In this document: positions 1 through 8,469 of the stretch, piece after piece | How positions within the stretch are numbered: the first letter of the stretch is position 1 | Layout of the letters: each line of letters begins with the position of its first letter | NCBI RefSeq assembly: GCF_900105965.1 | Contig: NZ_FNTV01000001.1 | Location: 1,736,001 to 1,800,000 of the forward strand | DNA length: 64,000 bases | Reading direction: 5' to 3' | Source of the DNA: Arthrobacter alpinus | GTDB taxonomy: Bacteria; Actinomycetota; Actinomycetes; Actinomycetales; Micrococcaceae | The notes under the pieces: model-generated | The model's database searches: none | What the model was told of the DNA's origin: nothing | The model's input: only the letters and a program-made list of their open reading frames with translations | Program-made: the position numbers and the translations under genes

Positions 1-172
1 TACAGTTCGACTTCACAAATAGGTGATGTGTGTCAAATAACAAATATAGATTTTGCATAGTGAAACTTTTGTTCAATGTGCTTCGCACCACACATCGCGC
101 CCTCCTAATGTCATCTCATGCCCGCTGCGATTTCTGCCAGGGCCCCACTTGACCATCATCCCTGGAGGAACC
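1..172 (+). promoter_or_regulatory. Upstream region of the sugar ABC operon
   Basis: No gene is visible here. The stretch around 40-75 is AT-rich compared with its surroundings. It holds an imperfect palindrome, TGAAAC-ttt-TGTTCA (61-75), which could be an operator for the IclR regulator encoded at the end of the operon. A clear ribosome binding site (GGAGGA, 164-169) lies just before the GTG at 173. The promoter and operator assignment is inference. Confidence 0.3.
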
Positions 173-1465
173 GTGAAGTTCTCACGCATGCTCGCCGTAG
201 CTACACTGGCCGCCCTGGCCTTGACCAGCTGCGCACCCCCAACATCCAACAACGCTGCATCAACGCAGGACGAAAAGACCGGCACCTTGCGCGTCTGGCT
301 CTTCTCCGAAGTGAACCAGGACCCCAAGTCGGCCGTGGTGAACGCGACCGTCAAGGACTTCGAGGCCTCCCACAAGGACGTCAAGGTCGACGTCCAGTAC
401 ATCCCCGTTGACACACGCGCAGAGAAGTTCAAGGCCGCCTTCAACGATCCCTCCAGCGCCCCCGACGTAGCCGAGTTCGGCAACACCGACCTGGCCAGCT
501 ATGTGGCAGCCGGTGGTCTTGCCGACATCACCTCCAGCATCAAGTCATGGGACGAGGGCAAGGACCTGGACCCGAAGGTCCTGGCCACCACAGCCCTGGA
601 CGGCAAGAACTACGGCGTGCCGTGGTTTGTCGGCGTCCGCGCCCTGTACTTCCGCACCGATATCCTCAAGGATGCCGGCGTCGAGGTTCCCAAGACCATG
701 GCCGAAATTGAAACCGCTGCCCGCGCAGTGCGCGCCAAGAACCCCGGCATGCTGGGCATCTCAGTAGGCGGCAAGGCTCAGTTCTCCGCCATGCCGTACC
801 TGTGGGCGCACGGCGGCGCCATTGCCGAAGACGCCAACGGCACGTTCTCCTCGAAGCTGGACACGCCCGAGTCCCAGGCCGGCATCACCGCCTACACCAA
901 CCTGATGAAGGATGACATCTGCCCGGCACAGACTTGCGCCGAATTTGGCGGCAACGCCAGTGTCCAGCAGTTCATTGCGGGCAAGGCAGGCATGACCATC
1001 GGTGGCGACTTCAACTACAAGGCCATCGCGGCGAGCGAATTCAAGGACAAGTTCGGAGTGGTTCCTGTTCCCGGCGTCGAGGCCGGATCCATTGCCCCCG
1101 CTTTTGCCGGCGGCAACAACTTGGGCGTCTTCAAGAGCTCCAAGAAGAGCACCCTGTCCAACGACTTCGTGCAGGCCCTCGCCAGCAAGAAGTCCCAGCT
1201 GGCCATGTTCGATGCCATGGGGAACCTGCCCACCTTCACCGATGTACAAAAGAGTGTCGCCGAAAAGAACCCGTACGTGGCACCGTTCATCGACACCATA
1301 GCTGCCGGCACCAACTTTGTGCCGATCACCTCCACTTGGTCAACCGTTGACGCCAAGGGCCTGTTCACGAACATGTACCAGCAAGCGGTCACCGGCAAGT
1401 CAGATGTTTCCACGGCGGCCAAGGACACCGCAGCAGCCATGAACAAGATTTTCGAAGCCAAGTAG
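173..1465 (+). CDS. Carbohydrate ABC transporter substrate-binding lipoprotein
   Basis: Extracellular solute-binding lipoprotein (family 1) that captures a sugar, probably an oligosaccharide, for the two permeases downstream. I chose the GTG at 173 over an upstream start because GGAGGA lies 4-9 bases before it and because it places a lipoprotein signal at the N-terminus: KFSR, a hydrophobic run, then the lipobox LTSC with the lipidated Cys at about residue 20. The length (430 aa) is normal for the family. The gene is followed after 7 bp by permease genes and then by a GH20 hexosaminidase, so the substrate is plausibly chitobiose or another GlcNAc oligomer. That substrate is inferred from context and cannot be read from the sequence. 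Confidence 0.9.
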   Translation: MKFSRMLAVATLAALALTSCAPPTSNNAASTQDEKTGTLRVWLFSEVNQDPKSAVVNATVKDFEASHKDVKVDVQYIPVDTRAEKFKAAFNDPSSAPDVAEFGNTDLASYVAAGGLADITSSIKSWDEGKDLDPKVLATTALDGKNYGVPWFVGVRALYFRTDILKDAGVEVPKTMAEIETAARAVRAKNPGMLGISVGGKAQFSAMPYLWAHGGAIAEDANGTFSSKLDTPESQAGITAYTNLMKDDICPAQTCAEFGGNASVQQFIAGKAGMTIGGDFNYKAIAASEFKDKFGVVPVPGVEAGSIAPAFAGGNNLGVFKSSKKSTLSNDFVQALASKKSQLAMFDAMGNLPTFTDVQKSVAEKNPYVAPFIDTIAAGTNFVPITSTWSTVDAKGLFTNMYQQAVTGKSDVSTAAKDTAAAMNKIFEAK

Positions 1466-1472
1466 TCACATC

Positions 1473-2447
1473 ATGACCCTTCAACTTCCCGCAAAGTCCT
1501 CCCTGCAGGAGTCGAGCCTGCCCACCCCGCCGCGCCGCACCAAGCGCCGCGGCGGGGTGAGCCGGTTTGAGCATTGGCTGTACCTGGCTCCGGCCCTGAT
1601 CGTGCTGATTGCCCTCATGGGGTATCCGCTGTTCCAGCTGGTCAACGTCTCCCTGTACGACTACCGCCAGGACCAGGTCAGCGGCAACGCGCCCCTGGAC
1701 TTCATTGGGCTGGGCAACTACCAGACCCTCATGGCGGATCCCGAATTCTGGCAGGTGCTGGCCAACACTGTCATCTTCGCCTCGGCCTGTGTGGTTCTGA
1801 CCCTTCTGGTGGGCTCCACCCTGGCGGTACTGGCCACCCGGCTGCGCCCCTGGGTCCGCAACACCCTCTTTGCCGTCTCTCTCGGCGCCTGGGCCACCCC
1901 GGCCGTCACCGGCAGTGCCGTGTGGTTGTTCCTGTTTGACCCCACCCAGGGCCTGATCAACAAGATGCTGGCCGGCATTGGGCTGAGCCAATTCGTTGAT
2001 CATTCCTGGACGTATGAGAAGTGGTCTGCGTTCGGGTTAGTGGCCAGCGAGGTTGTCTGGTGCTCGTTCCCGTTCGTCATGGTCACCGTCTATGCCGGCA
2101 TCCAGGCAATCCCCACCGAGGTCCTGGAGGCTGCACGCCTCGATGGCGCCTCCATGCCGCGCATCTTCTCCAACATCATGCTGCCCATGCTGCGCCCCAT
2201 CGTCATCATCGTGACCATCCAGTCCATCATCTGGAACTTTAAGATCTTCTCCCAGATCTACATCATGACCAGCGGCGGCGGCATTGCCGGCCAAAACATG
2301 GTCTTGAACGTGTACGGCTACCAGCAGGCCTTCGCGGCCAGCCTGTACGGCCTGGGCTCCGCCCTGGGCGTCATCATGACGGTCCTGCTGCTGGTCATCA
2401 CCCTTGTTTACCTGCGACTACTCAAAAGGAGTGGTGAAGTCCTGTGA
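1473..2447 (+). CDS. Sugar ABC transporter permease (MalF type)
   Basis: First of two inner-membrane permease subunits. It is 324 aa with a basic cytoplasmic N-terminus (about residues 1-30, rich in Arg and Lys) and about six hydrophobic segments. The cytoplasmic EAA loop that contacts the ATPase is visible as EVLEAARLDGAS at roughly residues 212-223. The start codon overlaps nothing; the stop overlaps the next gene by 4 bp (GTGA), so the two are translationally coupled. No ATP-binding subunit is encoded in the operon, as is common in actinobacteria where one shared MsiK-type ATPase serves several sugar importers. Confidence 0.92.
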   Translation: MTLQLPAKSSLQESSLPTPPRRTKRRGGVSRFEHWLYLAPALIVLIALMGYPLFQLVNVSLYDYRQDQVSGNAPLDFIGLGNYQTLMADPEFWQVLANTVIFASACVVLTLLVGSTLAVLATRLRPWVRNTLFAVSLGAWATPAVTGSAVWLFLFDPTQGLINKMLAGIGLSQFVDHSWTYEKWSAFGLVASEVVWCSFPFVMVTVYAGIQAIPTEVLEAARLDGASMPRIFSNIMLPMLRPIVIIVTIQSIIWNFKIFSQIYIMTSGGGIAGQNMVLNVYGYQQAFAASLYGLGSALGVIMTVLLLVITLVYLRLLKRSGEVL

Positions 2448-3340
2448 CAACACTCAAACTGGACGGGCCCGCCAAGCCGGCCACCCGCCGTCGTATCTTC
2501 CCCGCCCGCAAGGGCTGGACGGTGAACATCGTTGGCCTGCTCATAGCTGTTGCGGTCGCGTTCCCGCTGTACTGGATGGTGCTTTCGGCCCTGAAGCCGG
2601 CCACGGCGCTCGACGCCGGAGACTCCACCCCGTGGACCCTCACCCCGTCCTTTGACTCGTTCGCGAGGGTGCTGAGCGTGAACAACTTTGGCCAGTACTT
2701 CATGAACTCGGTCATCGTGGCGCTCAGCGTGGTGGTCCTCTCCACACTATTCGCGTTCCTGGCCGCAGTGGCCTTGACCCGCTACAACTTCAAGATGCGC
2801 ACCAAGCTGCTCATCATCATCCTCGTGGCCCAGATGGTGCCCGTGGAAGCGCTGACCATTCCGCTGTTCTTCCTGTTCCGCAACTTTGGCGAAAGCATTC
2901 CGGCGATCGGCCTGAACCACTTGGGCTCGCTGATCCTGGTGCACGTGGGCTTCTCCATTCCGTTTGCCATCTGGATGCTGCGCGGCTTTGTTGCCGCCGT
3001 GCCGCTGGAGCTGGAGGAGGCTGCCAAGCTCGACGGCGCCAGCAGCTTTCGCTTTGTCCGCTCGGTCTTGTTCCCGCTGGTGGCACCGGGCGTTGTGGCA
3101 TGTTCTGTCTTCGCCTTCATTTCCACCTGGAACGACTTCCTGTTCGCCAAGACTTTCATCATCTCGGCCCAGGAAAACTCCACCCTTCCCATGGCATTGC
3201 TGACCTTCTTCAAGCCTGACCAGAACGACTGGGGCGCCATCATGGCCGGCTCGGTCATCATGACCATCCCGGTGCTCATCTTCTTCATTGCCGTCCAGCG
3301 CAAGCTCGTCTCCGGCCTGGCCGGCGCCGTCAAGGGCTAA
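2444..3340 (+). CDS. Sugar ABC transporter permease (MalG type)
   Basis: Second permease subunit, 298 aa, with about six transmembrane segments. It carries an EAA loop (LELEEAAKLDGAS, about residues 187-199) followed by a conserved amphipathic stretch and ends in the usual short basic tail (QRKLVSGLAGAVKG). The GTG start overlaps the stop of the previous permease gene. The next gene begins 12 bp after the stop, which supports one operon running from the lipoprotein through the hexosaminidase to the IclR regulator. Confidence 0.92.
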   Translation: MTTLKLDGPAKPATRRRIFPARKGWTVNIVGLLIAVAVAFPLYWMVLSALKPATALDAGDSTPWTLTPSFDSFARVLSVNNFGQYFMNSVIVALSVVVLSTLFAFLAAVALTRYNFKMRTKLLIIILVAQMVPVEALTIPLFFLFRNFGESIPAIGLNHLGSLILVHVGFSIPFAIWMLRGFVAAVPLELEEAAKLDGASSFRFVRSVLFPLVAPGVVACSVFAFISTWNDFLFAKTFIISAQENSTLPMALLTFFKPDQNDWGAIMAGSVIMTIPVLIFFIAVQRKLVSGLAGAVKG

Positions 3341-3352
3341 GAAAGGCCTCCC

Positions 3353-4954
3353 ATGCATTCCCTGATCCCCGCCCCCAGCTCCTTCACCGCAACGGGTTCC
3401 ACCCTGCGCCTTGATGCGGCCACGTCCGTGTCCTCATCTCCCGAACTGGCCGCCGCCCGGCGCTGGTTTGTGTCCGCGCTCGGTGCCGCCACAGGATGGG
3501 AGCTGGCGGATGCGCCGGCCGCCACCATCGCCTTCGTCCTGGACCCCGAGGTGGAGCCTGAGGGCTACACACTGACCATTGACACGGCTGTGCGGATCAC
3601 GGCATCGGACAATGCCGGCGCCATGTACGGTGCCCAGACCCTGCGCCAGCTGCTGGGTCCGGCGGCACTGCGCCAGGCGCCCACGGCCGCGTCCTGGGCA
3701 TTGCCCACCGCCGTCATCACGGACAGGCCCCGCTTCAGCTACCGCGGGATCATGTTGGATGTGGCGCGGCACTTCATCCCCAAGAATGACGTGCTGCGCT
3801 TCATCGATGTCGTCGCCGCGCACAAGCTCAACGTGCTGCACCTGCACCTCACGGATGACCAGGGCTGGCGGGTGGACATCAAGAAGTACCCGCGCTTGAC
3901 CGAGGTTGGCGCCTGGCGCAAGGAGTCCAATCTGGGCGCCTGGCGGGCGGGCATCTTTGACTCCACCCCGCACGGCGGCTTCTACACGCAGGAAGACCTG
4001 CGCGAGATTGTGGCGTTCGCCGCCGCCCGGAACATTACAGTCATCCCGGAAATTGACGTCCCCGGCCACTCCCAGGCAGCCATTGCCGCCTACCCGGAGC
4101 TGGGCCTGCCCGGCAAGCCGCTTGAGGTGTGGACCCGGTGGGGCATCAACGAGAACGTCCTGGAACCCACCGCCTATGCGGTGCAGTTCTACAAGGACGT
4201 GCTCGATGAGGTCATGGACATCTTCCCCTCCCCCTGGATCAGCCTGGGCGGCGACGAGGTTCCGCTGGATCAGTGGAACGCCAGCCCGTTCGCGCTTCAG
4301 GCGGCCGCCGATCTTGGCTACGACTCCGTGGCCGGGCTCCACGGCTGGTTCGTGGGACAGCTGGCCAAGCATCTGCACCAGCACGGGCGCAAGTCCGGCG
4401 TGTGGGACGAGATTGGCGACGTCGGCCTGCCCGACGGCGCCCTGGTCGCCTCCTGGCGCGGCTACGAGGGCGGCCTGGATGCCCTCGCCAAGGGCTACGA
4501 TGTGGTCATGTGCCCCGAACACAAAATGTACTTGGACCACCGCCAGTCTGCCCTGGATGAGGAACCCGTCCCGGTGGGCTACGTCACCACCCTTGAGTCT
4601 GTCTACAACTTTGACCCCATGCCCGACGCCGACGGCCGGGACTTCCCGGGCCGGCTGCTGGGTGCCCAGGCCAACATCTGGACGGAGCACCTGCCGTCCG
4701 CACGGCGAATTGACTATGCCGCGTTCCCCCGCTTGAGCGCCATCGCAGAAGTGTTTTGGTCCAACCCGGACACACGCGACTACGCTGACTTCGCGGCCAG
4801 GCTTTCCCCTGCACACCTGGACCGGCTCTCCGCCATGGGCGTGGAATTCCGGCCACTGGACGGCCCGCACCCCTGGCAGCAGCGCCCCGGCGTTGCAGGC
4901 TGGAAGCGAGACTACGAGGCGGAGCAGGCGGCACTCGCCGCTGCAGCGCAGTGA
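3353..4954 (+). CDS. Beta-N-acetylhexosaminidase, GH20
   Basis: Hydrolyses terminal GlcNAc (or GalNAc) from chitobiose and related oligosaccharides by substrate-assisted catalysis. The protein is 533 aa: an N-terminal GH20b-like domain (about 1-125), then the catalytic barrel starting near RPRFSYRGIMLD. HLHLTDDQGWR is conserved, and the catalytic Asp-Glu pair is in LGGDEVP (D301-E302). No signal peptide is present, so the enzyme should act in the cytoplasm on imported sugar, fitting its place 12 bp behind the permease genes. An AAAGG ribosome site precedes the ATG. The stop overlaps the IclR start (GTGA). Confidence 0.93.
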   Translation: MHSLIPAPSSFTATGSTLRLDAATSVSSSPELAAARRWFVSALGAATGWELADAPAATIAFVLDPEVEPEGYTLTIDTAVRITASDNAGAMYGAQTLRQLLGPAALRQAPTAASWALPTAVITDRPRFSYRGIMLDVARHFIPKNDVLRFIDVVAAHKLNVLHLHLTDDQGWRVDIKKYPRLTEVGAWRKESNLGAWRAGIFDSTPHGGFYTQEDLREIVAFAAARNITVIPEIDVPGHSQAAIAAYPELGLPGKPLEVWTRWGINENVLEPTAYAVQFYKDVLDEVMDIFPSPWISLGGDEVPLDQWNASPFALQAAADLGYDSVAGLHGWFVGQLAKHLHQHGRKSGVWDEIGDVGLPDGALVASWRGYEGGLDALAKGYDVVMCPEHKMYLDHRQSALDEEPVPVGYVTTLESVYNFDPMPDADGRDFPGRLLGAQANIWTEHLPSARRIDYAAFPRLSAIAEVFWSNPDTRDYADFAARLSPAHLDRLSAMGVEFRPLDGPHPWQQRPGVAGWKRDYEAEQAALAAAAQ

Positions 4955-5763
4955 GCGATCCGGAAGACACCAGCGAGAAGCGGAACTCGTCGTCGTCCCT
5001 TCGCAAGGCGCTAAGCCTGTTGTCCACCGTGGCCGAACAACCGACAGATCCCGAAGGCATGTCCCTGCTGGAGCTGGCCAAGCGTTCGGGCATCAACAAA
5101 AGCACCGTGCTTCGCCTGAGCGCCGCCCTCATCGATGAGAACCTCCTGGAGCGGGACAGGCAAAGCGGCAAGTTCCGTTTGGGCTTTGGCAGTTTGCGGT
5201 TGGGGCAGTCGTACCTTGATTCGCTGGACCTGCGCAGTGCCGCCAATGCGGAGCTGCGCTCGTTGATGCGCAAGACCGCCAACACGGTTCACCTGGTGGT
5301 CCTCTCCGGCCACGAGGTGGTGTATCTGGACAAGGTGGAGGACGAGGCCACCGTGCGCATGGCATCCCGCGTGGGCGCCACCATGCCCGCCTACTGCACG
5401 GCCGTGGGCAAGGCGATCATGGCCTACAGCTCCGAGGAGGTGGTGGCGTCGATCCTGTCTGTGCCGCTTGCTCCCATTACGCCCAAGACCATCACCGACC
5501 CGGCTGCGCTGCGTCAGGAGCTCGCAGCCGTGCGCCGCCGCGGCTACGCGATTGATGACAGGGAGAACGAGCCGGAGGTCCGGTGCGTTGCGGCACCCAT
5601 CTTCAACCACGACGATGTCGTTGTTGCGGCATTGAGCGTCTCCTCGCTGACCTCCCGCATGACACCGGCCAAGGTGCGCGAGGTGGGGCCCATGGCGGCC
5701 GCGGTGGGGCTGCGCATCTCGGTGAAACTGGGCTCGCGCCGTGCGGCGGCCCTGCTGACGTAA
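4951..5763 (+). CDS. IclR family transcriptional regulator
   Basis: 270 aa. The N-terminal winged helix-turn-helix (about residues 15-75) contains LLELAKRSGINKSTVLRLSA; the C-terminal IclR effector-binding domain includes GHEVVYLDKVE, the conserved AVGKAIMAY segment and ENEPEVRCVAAPIF. It is the last gene of the transporter-hexosaminidase operon (GTG start overlapping the hexosaminidase stop), so it probably controls that operon in response to the imported sugar or a breakdown product. The effector cannot be read from the sequence. A long palindrome follows 22 bp after the stop and may end transcription. Confidence 0.9.
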   Translation: MSDPEDTSEKRNSSSSLRKALSLLSTVAEQPTDPEGMSLLELAKRSGINKSTVLRLSAALIDENLLERDRQSGKFRLGFGSLRLGQSYLDSLDLRSAANAELRSLMRKTANTVHLVVLSGHEVVYLDKVEDEATVRMASRVGATMPAYCTAVGKAIMAYSSEEVVASILSVPLAPITPKTITDPAALRQELAAVRRRGYAIDDRENEPEVRCVAAPIFNHDDVVVAALSVSSLTSRMTPAKVREVGPMAAAVGLRISVKLGSRRAAALLT

Positions 5764-5785
5764 CACCGGCAGGCGTTCCTCCGTC

Positions 5786-5851
5786 GACGGCGTGCCAAAC
5801 AGTTGAGGGCCCATGAAATTTCATGGGCCCTCAACTGTTTGGCACGCCGTC
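5786..5851. terminator. Perfect 66-bp palindrome, probable bidirectional terminator
   Basis: Every base from 5786 to 5818 pairs with its partner from 5851 down to 5819, centred on GAAATTTC, giving a 33-bp stem with no loop bases spare. It lies between the converging IclR gene (ends 5763) and the AbiEi/DUF559 gene (ends 5875), the expected place for a terminator of both. There is no U-tract on either side. An almost identical copy sits at 6946-7013. Confidence 0.7.
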
Positions 5852-5874
5852 AGCGCACTCTGGCGTGGATACGC

Positions 5875-6843
5875 TTAGTCAATCATCCGCCGCTGCGCGT
5901 TCGCCATGGCAGATTTGATGCGCCGCCGCAGAAGCTCGGGGTCCGCCAGATCCGCCCAGACCACCCTGATGAAGCTCCACCCCGCTTCCATGAGTTCGCG
6001 TTCACGCAGCCGCTCCTCATAGATGACCTCCTCCGTGGGTTTGAAGTCGAAGTACTTGGTTTTGCCGTCAAACTCCAAGGCCAATTTGATGTCCCACCAT
6101 GCGCCGTCCACCCGGTAGGCGTTTCCCCGGACAATTATCCGCACTTGGTACTCCGGGGCGGGGATGTCCATTCCTGATATCAGCAGCCTGGTCCGGGTTT
6201 CCCCCGCCGACTCTGAGCCGATGTCCAGGGCGGCAATGACCTTCCGCGCCGCCGCAACTCCGCGGTGGCCGGCAAGTGTGCCCAGCAGCGCGAGCATAGC
6301 GTCAAGCCTGGCACCTTGGTGCAATCCGCTGTCACCGATGATGACTGCCGTGACAAAGGGGGCCGTCCGGGCACAGTCAACAATTGTCTGCTCCAGCGAC
6401 GTGAGGCGGACCATCCCCATGTGGCGGTGCCGAATCCGCATCAGCTGTTCCGGTGCCACAGTGCGCCGGTGCACCGTGACGCCCCGAACCTTGCTGGTGG
6501 CGGACAACGACGAAGGTGAGCTCACGTGAATCTCGCGGCCTGCATTCCACACCCGCAGCCCCAGCAAACGGGCGGCACTGAGATGGCTGTAACAGGCGTT
6601 TGAGTGAGTGGCCAGGGCATGGGCGCGAAGCATAAGCATGTCCTGTTCCCACGGCGTCCTTTGCTGCCACTCCACCATACGGATGTAGACCCCGTGCCTG
6701 ATGCGAAACAGCAGGCCGCAGGACCTTGCTGCCTTCAACACCTGCGGGCCAAGCCCGGCTGCGGTCAGCTGCGCCGTGTTGGCAATGGTTTTCCCGGCGG
6801 GCCAGTCCCGGGTGATTCTGTTGGCCAGATCCCGCGTTTCCAT
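5875..6843 (-). CDS. AbiEi-like N-terminal / DUF559 C-terminal protein
   Basis: 322 aa. The N-terminal half resembles the AbiEi antitoxin-type winged helix found in many actinobacterial proteins (LFRIRHGVYI near residue 45). The C-terminal quarter matches DUF559, a PD-(D/E)xK nuclease-like fold: WWDIKLALEFDGKTKYF followed by a helix rich in Glu and Arg. Role unknown; members are often annotated as endonuclease domain proteins. No AbiEii-type toxin partner is adjacent. The longer reading frame starts inside the downstream palindrome at 6975, so I prefer the ATG at 6843 (METRDLANRI). The gene stands alone between two nearly identical palindromes, which may mark an inserted unit. Confidence 0.7.
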   Translation of the reverse strand: METRDLANRITRDWPAGKTIANTAQLTAAGLGPQVLKAARSCGLLFRIRHGVYIRMVEWQQRTPWEQDMLMLRAHALATHSNACYSHLSAARLLGLRVWNAGREIHVSSPSSLSATSKVRGVTVHRRTVAPEQLMRIRHRHMGMVRLTSLEQTIVDCARTAPFVTAVIIGDSGLHQGARLDAMLALLGTLAGHRGVAAARKVIAALDIGSESAGETRTRLLISGMDIPAPEYQVRIIVRGNAYRVDGAWWDIKLALEFDGKTKYFDFKPTEEVIYEERLRERELMEAGWSFIRVVWADLADPELLRRRIKSAMANAQRRMID

Positions 6844-6945
6844 GGATCCAGCATCGCCCTGCAGCCAAACCAATTCAACGTAGGTGCGGCGCGCTTGTGG
6901 ATAACTACGCCCCGCCAATCCACGACGGCGACACCGCCCTTGCGC

Positions 6946-7013
6946 CGAGGGCGTGCCAAACAGTTCGGGGCCCATGAAATTTCATGGGCCCTCAGCTGTT
7001 TGGCACGCCCTCG
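6946..7013. terminator. Second copy of the long palindrome, terminator-like
   Basis: A 68-bp inverted repeat with three unpaired positions in 34 (6964, 6966 and 6967 against 6995, 6993 and 6992). It shares with the 5786-5851 palindrome the core GGGCCCATGAAATTTC and the outer GTGCCAAACAG / CTGTTTGGCAC. It lies 36 bp beyond the stop of the gntP-type gene, so it probably terminates the minus-strand operon running from 12086 to 7050. The mismatches are all on one arm, so one arm has drifted or been partly converted. Confidence 0.65.
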
Positions 7014-7049
7014 AGTGGAGGAGGGACCGGCGTCGAACGCTTGGAGCTG

Positions 7050-8444
7050 CTAGACGAACTGCCAGATCAAAGCGGCCATGCCGAATCCAACCACCGAAAG
7101 CACCGTCTCAAGGACAGTCCAGGTCTTCAACGTGTCCTTGACCGACATGTTGAAGTACTTGGAGATGATCCAGAAGCCGCCATCGTTGACGTGGCTGGCG
7201 ATAACCGAACCTGACGCGATGGCCATGACAATGAGCGCCATCTGCGGCTGTGAGTACCCGGCAGCGAGAACACTCGGCGCGAGGATGCCGCCGGTGGTCA
7301 CGATGGCCACAGTTGCCGAACCTTGGGCGATCCGCATGCCAGCCGAGATCACGAATGCGGAGAGCAGGAGAGGCAGACCAGCTGTTGAGAGCGAATCGGC
7401 CACGGCCTTGCCAACGCCGGTGGCACCAAGCACGGCACCAAAGAATGCGCCTGCACCAACCACCAGCAAGATCATGCCCACCGGGCGCAATGACGACGAC
7501 GTCAGCTCGGCCAGTTCATCGCGGTTCATACCGCGGCGGGTGCCCAGCAGCCACATGGCCAACAGCACGGCCACGGTCAGGGCGATGGCCGGGTTGCCCA
7601 GGAACTGCAAGGTGGTGCGCAATCCGCTGTCGGGCAGTGCGATGTTGCCGAAGGTGCCGCCCAAAATCAGGATCATCGGGGCACCGATGGCCAGCAGGAC
7701 CGTTCCCAGCGCAGGGTCACCCAGAGCCTTGGCCTTCTCGGACTCCTCGAGGACGCTGTCCTCGGGGACGTTGACCATGACACGCTTGCCGATCCAGGTT
7801 CCCCAGAGAATGCCGGAGGCGAACCAGGCCGGGATTCCGCAGGCCAGGCCCATGATGATGATCCAACCCAGTTCCACATGGAATAGTCCGGCTGCAGCTA
7901 CAGGTCCCGGGTGCGGCGGCAGGAATGCGTGGGTCACGGACAGGCCGGCCAGCAGCGGCAAGGCATAGAGCGCCAACGACTTTCCACCCTTGACGGCGGC
8001 CACGTACACCAGCGGTGCCAGCACAAAGATGCCAATGTCGAAGAAGACGGGGATGCCCAGCACAAAGCCGGTGATACCCATGGCCAGGGGTGTGCCCTTT
8101 TCGCCAAAGATTTTAACGAGCCGGCCCAACAGCACCTCGGCACCGCCGGAGCGCTCGAGGATGGCACCCAACACGGTGCCCAGGCCGATGATGACAGTGA
8201 TGTGGCCCAGGATGCCGGCGAAACCCTTTTCAATGATGGCGTCGCTGCTCTTAGTGGCCGAGCCGACCAGGTCAGGCACGGACACGCCACCAGCCAGGGC
8301 CACCAGGACACCCACCACCAACAACGCAATAAACGGTTCCAGCTTGATTTTGATGATCAAGACCAGCAATAAGGCGATGCCCACGCCGGCCAGGAGCAAA
8401 AGCCCTGCCGTGTCATGGTGCAGCCAGTTAATGAAATCTGTCAT
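7050..8444 (-). CDS. GntP family permease (gluconate-type H+ symporter)
   Basis: 464 aa integral membrane protein with about 12-14 hydrophobic segments, related to gluconate, ketogluconate and D-serine permeases. Recognisable GntP features are LPPHPGPVAAA and the repeated glycine-rich helices. The longer reading frame would add 57 non-hydrophobic residues; the ATG at 8444 (MTDFINWLHHD), preceded by GAAAG, is the likely start. It is the last gene of a four-gene minus-strand operon with KDPG aldolase, an N-acyl-D-amino-acid deacylase and a PLP enzyme. Within that set a sugar acid such as N-acetylglucosaminate or gluconate is the probable substrate; the sequence alone does not decide which. Confidence 0.88.
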   Translation of the reverse strand: MTDFINWLHHDTAGLLLLAGVGIALLLVLIIKIKLEPFIALLVVGVLVALAGGVSVPDLVGSATKSSDAIIEKGFAGILGHITVIIGLGTVLGAILERSGGAEVLLGRLVKIFGEKGTPLAMGITGFVLGIPVFFDIGIFVLAPLVYVAAVKGGKSLALYALPLLAGLSVTHAFLPPHPGPVAAAGLFHVELGWIIIMGLACGIPAWFASGILWGTWIGKRVMVNVPEDSVLEESEKAKALGDPALGTVLLAIGAPMILILGGTFGNIALPDSGLRTTLQFLGNPAIALTVAVLLAMWLLGTRRGMNRDELAELTSSSLRPVGMILLVVGAGAFFGAVLGATGVGKAVADSLSTAGLPLLLSAFVISAGMRIAQGSATVAIVTTGGILAPSVLAAGYSQPQMALIVMAIASGSVIASHVNDGGFWIISKYFNMSVKDTLKTWTVLETVLSVVGFGMAALIWQFV

Positions 8445-8469
8445 GGGAAAACTTTCGTGACGAAGAAAA

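Noticed and set aside
3434..4870. 478-aa reading frame antisense to the hexosaminidase gene
   Set aside because: Shadow of high-GC codon bias; the plus-strand frame has GH20 catalytic motifs and operon coupling.
5875..6843. AbiE toxin-antitoxin system
   Set aside because: Only an AbiEi-like N-terminus is present; no AbiEii nucleotidyltransferase toxin lies beside it.
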